Origin: Streptomyces jumonjinensis
Lineage (GTDB): Bacteria; Actinomycetota; Actinomycetes; Streptomycetales; Streptomycetaceae
Direction of reading: 5' to 3'
Length of the DNA: 64,000 nucleotides
NCBI RefSeq assembly: GCF_009600885.1
Contig: NZ_VCLA01000157.1
Location: forward strand, 87,760-151,759
Of the stretch, positions 59,294 to 64,000 are shown one piece after another. Both the position numbers and the translations under genes were made by a program. The notes under the pieces were generated by a model. It was not told where the DNA came from. It did not search any database and saw only the letters and a list, made by a program, of their open reading frames with translations. Positions within the stretch are counted from its first letter, which is position 1; each line of letters begins with the position of its first letter.

Positions 59294-60256
59294 TCAGTGT
59301 TCCCAGTAGTCACGCTGCGGTAGTTCAACCCATATGTCGGGTGGTCCCACGACAGCGCGTGCGTCGGTCAGCCGCAGTTCTGCGAAGGCACAGGCGTACG
59401 CGACCGCGTTGTGCCGGTAGAGGTAGGAGGCCAGGACTTCTCCGGGGGTGCCGTCCGGGTCCGGTGCGCCGCCCGGGTGGAGGTCCCAGCCTTCGATGCC
59501 CCCGTTTTGGACGATGCTGCCCTGGTTGCCGCTCTTGGGGTTGGCGTACAGGCCGTAGCAGACGGTGCCAGCGGACAGCCGGGTCAGTACACCCGGCATC
59601 TGCGGCGCGTACCCCCATGGCTGGGTGACGACGCACCCGCCCGGCACGGTGGTCACGCCGACGACCCGCAGGCTTTCGTCCGGGTCGTACGCGTACGGAT
59701 CCTCGATCAATTCCTCCAGCTCCTCACCTCTGGCTGGAGTCGCCTCCAAGCGGCGCACCGCCTCCTCGGCGTTGATCCCGGTCACGCACGCCAGACCCGT
59801 GCCCTCGTAGTGGATGCCTCCCAGCGCGGCGACGAGCCGTCTGCCCTCCTGCGCCGCCGTGCGTTCCGCCTCGCTCAGCCCGCGCTCTCCTTCAGGCATC
59901 ACGAACAGGTCCGGTGTCGGCCCGGCCAGGCTGAGCCGCCCCGGTGACCAGCCGCCGATCAAGGGCCGCCAGGGATCCGCTCCGGCTGCTTCGAGGGCCC
60001 GCGCGTTGTCCGGTCGGTCGGACAGGACGGCTTCCCACAGCGCCGTCGTCCCGTCCTCAAGCGCGTCCACATCCGCAACACGTCGAGCCATCTCCGTGAC
60101 TACCGCCGTTGAGCCGAAGCCTGCCGCCCGGTGCAAGGGCCGCCCTCCGCCCCACACCTCTGGATCTGCACCCTGATCGAGCCGCCGCCGGATGCCGCCG
60201 TGGTCCTGCCAGTCCTCCCAGCCCGCACCCGCCCAGCCGTCATCGTGAATCGTCAC
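59294..60256 (-). CDS. Ankyrin-repeat protein with C-terminal unknown domain
   Basis: GTG 60256 with GAAGGGGG upstream gives 320 residues. Two or three ankyrin repeats occupy about residues 15-100 (LDQGADPEVWGGGRPLHRAA and DALEDGTTALWEAVLSDRPD, then RALEAAGADPW). The C-terminal 170 residues show VTTVPGGCVVTQPWGYAPQM and GLYANPKSGNQGSIVQNGGI, a conserved Streptomyces domain of unknown role. Likely a cytoplasmic protein-protein adaptor. Confidence 0.75.
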   Translation of the reverse strand: MTIHDDGWAGAGWEDWQDHGGIRRRLDQGADPEVWGGGRPLHRAAGFGSTAVVTEMARRVADVDALEDGTTALWEAVLSDRPDNARALEAAGADPWRPLIGGWSPGRLSLAGPTPDLFVMPEGERGLSEAERTAAQEGRRLVAALGGIHYEGTGLACVTGINAEEAVRRLEATPARGEELEELIEDPYAYDPDESLRVVGVTTVPGGCVVTQPWGYAPQMPGVLTRLSAGTVCYGLYANPKSGNQGSIVQNGGIEGWDLHPGGAPDPDGTPGEVLASYLYRHNAVAYACAFAELRLTDARAVVGPPDIWVELPQRDYWEH

Positions 60257-60498
60257 CGTGCCCCCTTCAACCCCCAACTGGCCAACTCCGTCCACCGCTC
60301 CGTGCGCACACCATCGCAGACAGGTCTGACAACGCCCGGGGGCAGCCAGTCACCGCACGCGCCCGTAGCAATCAGATGACCCTGACGGTTCTCCAACGCC
60401 TCCTCGGGGTCAGCTCTTTCACGGCCGAACGGTGGACCGCGGGAGCCGTCAGGGCCTCCCACGCAGCCGAGGCCGCCCACCGATCAGACGGATGAGAG

Positions 60499-61077
60499 TC
60501 ATGACGCAGAAAGGAGCTGGAAGACCCCTACCCACGGAAAGTCGCCTGTCTTGTGAAATGCACGAACGCTCCAGCGTCCTGCCGGCACAGAAATCAGGGC
60601 CTGCTCTGGCAAGCCTCCCTGCTCCCGGTGCTCCACGGCCAGGTCAGCTCCCGCTACAGCAGAATCCAGGAGAACCGCTGCTCCGTCGGTCTCCCAGACC
60701 CCACAGCCTTCCCACTCGGTTGCGGGATCGTCCAAGACGGCCTTGGCCGCTTCAAGGAACTCGGCATCAGAGTCGGCGGCGAGCCATCGCAGGAAGACGT
60801 TCTGCTCAGAGAGGTAGCAGGTCGTGGCGGGCTCGTCGGCTAGCACCAACCCGGAACCCTCAAGGCCTACATCGATAATCCCAGCCCAGCCTTCCACGTC
60901 ACATGCACGGTCGTAGTCGTCGGGAACCTCAGTGCCCCCGACGATCACTCCGTCTTTCGTGCAGCCGCCCCACTGGTTCAGCGCAGAGACGGGGATAACG
61001 ATCAACGGGCCACCCATCGACTGCACCCAAGCGAGATCGGCATGGACGTGACGAGAGGCGTTGCGGGATGCGGTCAT
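60499..61077 (-). CDS. Imm21-like immunity protein
   Basis: 192 residues from ATG 61077. The sequence MGGPLIVIPVSALNQWGGCT, YDRACDVEGWAGIIDVGLEG, LVLADEPATTCYLSEQNVFL and RWLAADSDAEF follows the Imm21 pattern, a family of presumed immunity proteins of polymorphic toxin systems. No toxin gene lies nearby, so it is an orphan in this window. Confidence 0.7.
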   Translation of the reverse strand: MTASRNASRHVHADLAWVQSMGGPLIVIPVSALNQWGGCTKDGVIVGGTEVPDDYDRACDVEGWAGIIDVGLEGSGLVLADEPATTCYLSEQNVFLRWLAADSDAEFLEAAKAVLDDPATEWEGCGVWETDGAAVLLDSAVAGADLAVEHREQGGLPEQALISVPAGRWSVRAFHKTGDFPWVGVFQLLSAS

Positions 61078-61129
61078 GTGGTCAGTCTGCCCTTGTTCAC
61101 TGACAACGCCTGAGGCGCTATTCCGCACA

Positions 61130-61344
61130 CGGGGGCGCCTGCGGCTACCCGGCTGGGAGCTCGACTGGCCCGCCGCGACGTCCGTCCGCCGGCCCCCGAC
61201 CCGACCCCGGCCGCGAGCGCCATGTGGTCCAGCCACTACGAGCCCTGGACCGAGCCGGTCACCCCCGACCAGCAGCAGCGCAACCGCGAGCTCCTCGCGC
61301 AGCACACGCGCCGCCCCACCAAGACCCTGGCGGAGGCCAGCTGA
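61130..61344 (+). pseudogene. 5'-truncated small plasmid gene (C-terminal 40-70 residues)
   Basis: The frame GAPAATRLGARLARRDVRPP, then MWSSHYEPWTEPVTPDQQQR and NRELLAQHTRRPTKTLAEAS is coherent, but no start precedes it after the TGA near 61110. A 40-residue product from ATG 61222 is possible. The stop overlaps the next ATG (TGATG), so coupling to the following gene is preserved. The upstream part was probably lost when the Imm21 gene region joined. Confidence 0.45.
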
Positions 61345-61829
61345 TGAATCCCCAGACGCACCTCGCCGTCATCGACGGCTACGTCGACGCCATCCCGGCC
61401 CCCGGCACCAGGTGGGGCACCGCCCGCTTCGACCTGATCCGCTCCCCCGCCGACCCAGACGCCGTCGCGCCCGACACCCCGGACACCGTGTACGCCTGCA
61501 CCACCCAAGACCCGCGCATCGCCGATCTACTGCTGTCCGAGATCCAGCCCGGCGACCTCCTGCGCGTCACCGGCACCATCGTCCAGCCCGACGCCCCGAC
61601 CGCCCCGGCCCACGTCAGCGTCGATGCTCTGGAAGTCCTACAGGCAGCGCCGGCCCCCGTGCTGCTTGACCTCGTGCTGGAGCGCTGGGGCAACTACGCG
61701 GCGGTGTTCGACGCCGACCGCGACGCCGTTCCTGTGTTCACCACATCCGGCCAGTGGGTCGGCGAAGCCACCAGCCCCGACGCGGTCGCTGCCCTCATCG
61801 ACACCTACGAGAACGGCGGCACGCAATAG
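61344..61829 (+). CDS. Hypothetical protein, possible OB-like fold
   Basis: 161 residues from ATG 61344. The beta-rich N-terminal half (HLAVIDGYVDAIPAPGTRWG, LLLSEIQPGDLLRVTGTIVQ and HVSVDALEVLQ) reads like an OB-fold strand series, followed by YAAVFDADRDAVPVFTTSGQ and a helical end. Family not recognised. It is coupled to the truncated gene upstream. Confidence 0.6.
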   Translation: MNPQTHLAVIDGYVDAIPAPGTRWGTARFDLIRSPADPDAVAPDTPDTVYACTTQDPRIADLLLSEIQPGDLLRVTGTIVQPDAPTAPAHVSVDALEVLQAAPAPVLLDLVLERWGNYAAVFDADRDAVPVFTTSGQWVGEATSPDAVAALIDTYENGGTQ

Positions 61830-62083
61830 CGACCGCCCTCCCCATGCAGCGCACCGTCCTGGAGCGGTTCCCCGCCAGCCCCCTGCAGCTCCTGGCCCGC
61901 CGACGAATACCCCGCCGCCCAGCGAGCCCAGGGCACGCCCGGTCGTGATGGACCTGGCGAGCGACCAGTTCCTTGTGGTCGCCAACGCCACTGCCCAGTA
62001 GCCCTCGAACACATAGAGCGCCGTGCCCGCCTTCCGCGCGGCACGGCGATGTCTGGCACGACACCTTCACAGAGAGGATGAAG

Positions 62084-62743
62084 ATGCTCTTCCTCGTCCG
62101 CCACGCCGAATCCATCGAGAACGCCACCAAATACAGCGGCTTCTACGAGAACCCCCGTCCGTGGACCGGGCCGGCCGCGCATGCGCTGTCCCGGGACGTT
62201 GTCGGCTTGACGCCCCGTGGCTTCCTCCAGTGCCTGTGGCTGCGGCAGACGCTGCGGGACCTGACCGGCCCTGACCCGGCGGTCCGCACCTTGCAGTACC
62301 GCCGCGCCCTCGACACCGCCGTGCTCGCTCTGCCCGGCCTGTCCTACGAGGTGACCGCGCTCCTCAACGAGCAGCACTACGGCGCGGCCACCTACATGAC
62401 CAGACAAGAGCTGTACGCCACCTACCCCGAGGGGACGGAGGACCGGCAGACCCGCAAGCACCTGTGGACGCCTCCCGGCACCGGCGGAGAGTCCCTGGCC
62501 TGCGGTGTCCTGCGGCGGGCCACGGTGTTCGTCGACGGCCTGCGCACCGCGCCGACGGCGGATGTCGTGGCGTTCACGCACCACACTGCGATCCTCGCGC
62601 TGCGCGCGGTCCTGGAGCGCCGGCCGGTGACCGACCTGGTCGACGAGGCCCGTGTGCGCAAGACACCCAACGCCGCCGTCCTGGTCTACGAACAGGTCGA
62701 CGGCCTGTTCCACGCCCGCGGCATCATCCAGCCGGACTTCTGA
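62084..62743 (+). CDS. Histidine phosphatase (phosphoglycerate mutase-like)
   Basis: ATG 62084 is chosen because AGAGAGG lies the right distance upstream; a start two codons earlier is possible. The 219-residue protein begins LFLVRHAESIENATKYSGF with the RHAES catalytic motif, has RRALDTAVLALPG and the second histidine in VVAFTHHTAILALRAVL. It probably dephosphorylates a small metabolite. It is 13 bases upstream of the aminoacyl-tRNA-synthetase-like gene. Confidence 0.85.
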   Translation: MLFLVRHAESIENATKYSGFYENPRPWTGPAAHALSRDVVGLTPRGFLQCLWLRQTLRDLTGPDPAVRTLQYRRALDTAVLALPGLSYEVTALLNEQHYGAATYMTRQELYATYPEGTEDRQTRKHLWTPPGTGGESLACGVLRRATVFVDGLRTAPTADVVAFTHHTAILALRAVLERRPVTDLVDEARVRKTPNAAVLVYEQVDGLFHARGIIQPDF

Positions 62744-62756
62744 GGAGGCCGCGGCC

Positions 62757-63908
62757 ATGAATGTCCTGTACCTCAACGGGCCCGTGCAGAACGGCCCCTT
62801 CACCATCGCCGAACGGCCCGGCAAAGCGGCCGGCATCCGCGCGGCCGAAGCCCTCAACGCCCTCCTTGGCACCGGGCCGGTCCCGCATCTGTGGAACACC
62901 GTCACTCTGGCCGGAGACCTGCGCCACCGTGACGCCCCCGACCGGGACACGGTCGACCGGCAGGAGCGGGAGGAACGCGCGATCGCCGCCAAGTACGCAC
63001 CGGGCGCGGCCCCGGCCGGTGGGATTCTCACCGACACCGCGCCCTTCGTGGCCGCCCTCGCGCTGGAGATGACCGAACGCCTCCTGCAGGAAGGCGCTCT
63101 GGCCCTCACTCCCACTGCGGTCCATCTCTGCGCCCGCTGCGATCACATGACCGACTCCGTCGCCCACGCCTGCCGGGCATGCGGGCACCAGGGCTCCCGG
63201 CCTCACACCCGGCGGTTGCTGGTCTGGGACCGTGCCCCGGGTACACCGGTGCTCGCGCGGGATGACTTCCACGCCCACCACGCGCGGCCACCGGGACATC
63301 TGCTGGCCATCGCCCACAATGTCCCGGAGCGGCTGATCCTGTCCCGCACCCGCGACCACGGCATCAGCCTCGCGCCACTCGGGCTCGACGGCCTGGTCCT
63401 GGACCCGCGGGCCGGCGTGCACGTCGCCGTGCTGGCCGCGGCTGTCCGGTCCAATGCCGGGCGGCCGGTGATGACGGTCACCGAGAACGCCGCGGCGAAC
63501 GTCGCCGCTTACGGGGCCCCATTCCGGCGGCACAACGGAACGCGGCTGCGGTACGCACTGCACGGACGCATCCCGTACGACGACACCGCAGCGCTGCAAC
63601 GGCTGTGCGAGGTGCACCACGTCAGCCCAGCGCTACGAGAGCTGTTCCTCTCCTGGTTCCTGCCCCTGTGCTCCCTGCACATCCGGGCGGGCATCACCCC
63701 GGCACAGCTCCCGGCCCTGCTGAAATTCTGGCGCCGCGCCCACCTGGCCCGGCCGGATACACCCGGGCGTGACGTCCTCGCCGAACTGCGGCGCAGCGTC
63801 GCGGCGGGTGATATGCGCTGGGTGATGGACATCCGGACCCTGTCCCAGGCCATCCCCGAGTACCCGATCCCCCACGGTTCCGCAGAGGAGCCGGAAGGAG
63901 CGAGCTGA
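62757..63908 (+). CDS. Class I aminoacyl-tRNA-synthetase-like protein with zinc ribbon
   Basis: 383 residues from ATG 62757. The start VLYLNGPVQNGPFTIAERPG occupies the place of the class I HIGH region, but the HIGH residues are not conserved. A zinc ribbon follows (VHLCARCDHMTDSVAHACRA then CG) in the position seen in MetRS-like enzymes. Further on, LILSRTRDHGISLAPLGLDG resembles the class I segment after the insertion. No KMSKS and no anticodon-binding domain are visible. It may be a truncated synthetase-like ligase or peptide-bond former (inference). It is coupled to the next gene (TGATG). Confidence 0.55.
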   Translation: MNVLYLNGPVQNGPFTIAERPGKAAGIRAAEALNALLGTGPVPHLWNTVTLAGDLRHRDAPDRDTVDRQEREERAIAAKYAPGAAPAGGILTDTAPFVAALALEMTERLLQEGALALTPTAVHLCARCDHMTDSVAHACRACGHQGSRPHTRRLLVWDRAPGTPVLARDDFHAHHARPPGHLLAIAHNVPERLILSRTRDHGISLAPLGLDGLVLDPRAGVHVAVLAAAVRSNAGRPVMTVTENAAANVAAYGAPFRRHNGTRLRYALHGRIPYDDTAALQRLCEVHHVSPALRELFLSWFLPLCSLHIRAGITPAQLPALLKFWRRAHLARPDTPGRDVLAELRRSVAAGDMRWVMDIRTLSQAIPEYPIPHGSAEEPEGAS

Positions 63909-64000
63909 TGAACGAGAACAACTGGCAGTTCGTCAAGAAGCGGACTGCCGCCGACGGCGCGGTGTACGTCTCCGCCGACGGAACGCGCTACCGGCGCACG
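63908..64000 (+). CDS. Start of a gene leaving the window
   Basis: ATG 63908 overlaps the upstream TGA. The first 31 residues, MNENNWQFVKKRTAADGAVY and VSADGTRYRRT, are visible. Too short for assignment; the strand-turn-strand start would suit a small-molecule phosphotransferase, but this is a guess. Confidence 0.5.
   Translation, partial: MNENNWQFVKKRTAADGAVYVSADGTRYRRT

Noticed and set aside
61845..62020. Small frames between the genes at 61344 and 62084
   Set aside because: No start with a ribosome site and no coherent family pattern.

Overview
The window is about 70 % G+C with Streptomyces-type features: GTG and TTG starts next to GGAGG-like ribosome sites, tightly overlapping small genes, a WhiB regulator, a DUF2637 (SpdB-like) protein, an FtsK/TraB-type DNA translocase, an RsbW-like ATPase, a streptogrisin-type protease and many small zinc-ribbon genes. 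There is no rRNA, recognisable tRNA or core metabolism. It is best read as part of a large actinomycete plasmid or integrative element, most likely from Streptomyces. Both ends of the window cut through genes.

Layout. (1) 1-4.9 kb: a leftward operon of small membrane proteins resembling a Gram-positive type IV secretion apparatus, an intact IS630-family element in the promoter region, and a divergent lytic transglycosylase/NlpC cell-wall hydrolase. (2) 4.9-16.7 kb: a decayed, mostly leftward block. It holds a DnaB-like helicase remnant, a WP-repeat protein, a DUF6247-like/RelE-like pair with a broken toxin, a broken transglutaminase-like gene and broken DUF721 (DciA-like) genes. An HTH-ricin regulator and a secreted peptidoglycan-binding protein sit between two CRISPR-repeat-like sequences that coincide with gene breakpoints. 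(3) 16.7-28 kb: an HSP18-type regulator, a Rad50/SMC-like ATPase with a zinc ribbon, a truncated UvrD helicase, zinc-binding hypotheticals, an intact DUF721 protein and a winged-helix replication-type protein. (4) 28.8-35 kb: a compact accessory cluster of a HAD phosphatase, a 6-phosphogluconate-dehydrogenase-like oxidoreductase, two P-loop kinases (one fused to an HTH), a GntR/UTRA repressor and a UTRA-only protein, with candidate operators. (5) 35.7-49.2 kb: the transfer and maintenance module on the plus strand: RsbW-like ATPase, WhiB, small hypotheticals, a coiled-coil DUF2637 membrane protein whose 3' end is packed with GGTCCGGACC palindromes, several transfer-associated proteins, and the TraB-like translocase. 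(6) 49.2-64 kb: accessory genes including a kinase-DnaJ fusion, a PycTM-like membrane protein, DUF3307-like membrane paralogues in three states of preservation, a methyltransferase, DUF6000, ankyrin and Imm21 proteins, and a histidine phosphatase/aminoacyl-tRNA-synthetase-like operon running off the end.

How the parts fit (inference). The TraB-like ATPase with its C-terminal winged helix, the DUF2637 protein and the dense 10-bp palindromes could form a Streptomyces-type double-stranded DNA transfer system, with the palindromes acting as the clt-like recognition locus. DUF721 and the winged-helix protein would serve replication. The many single-base disruptions at homopolymers may be real decay or assembly errors, and reads would be needed to tell.
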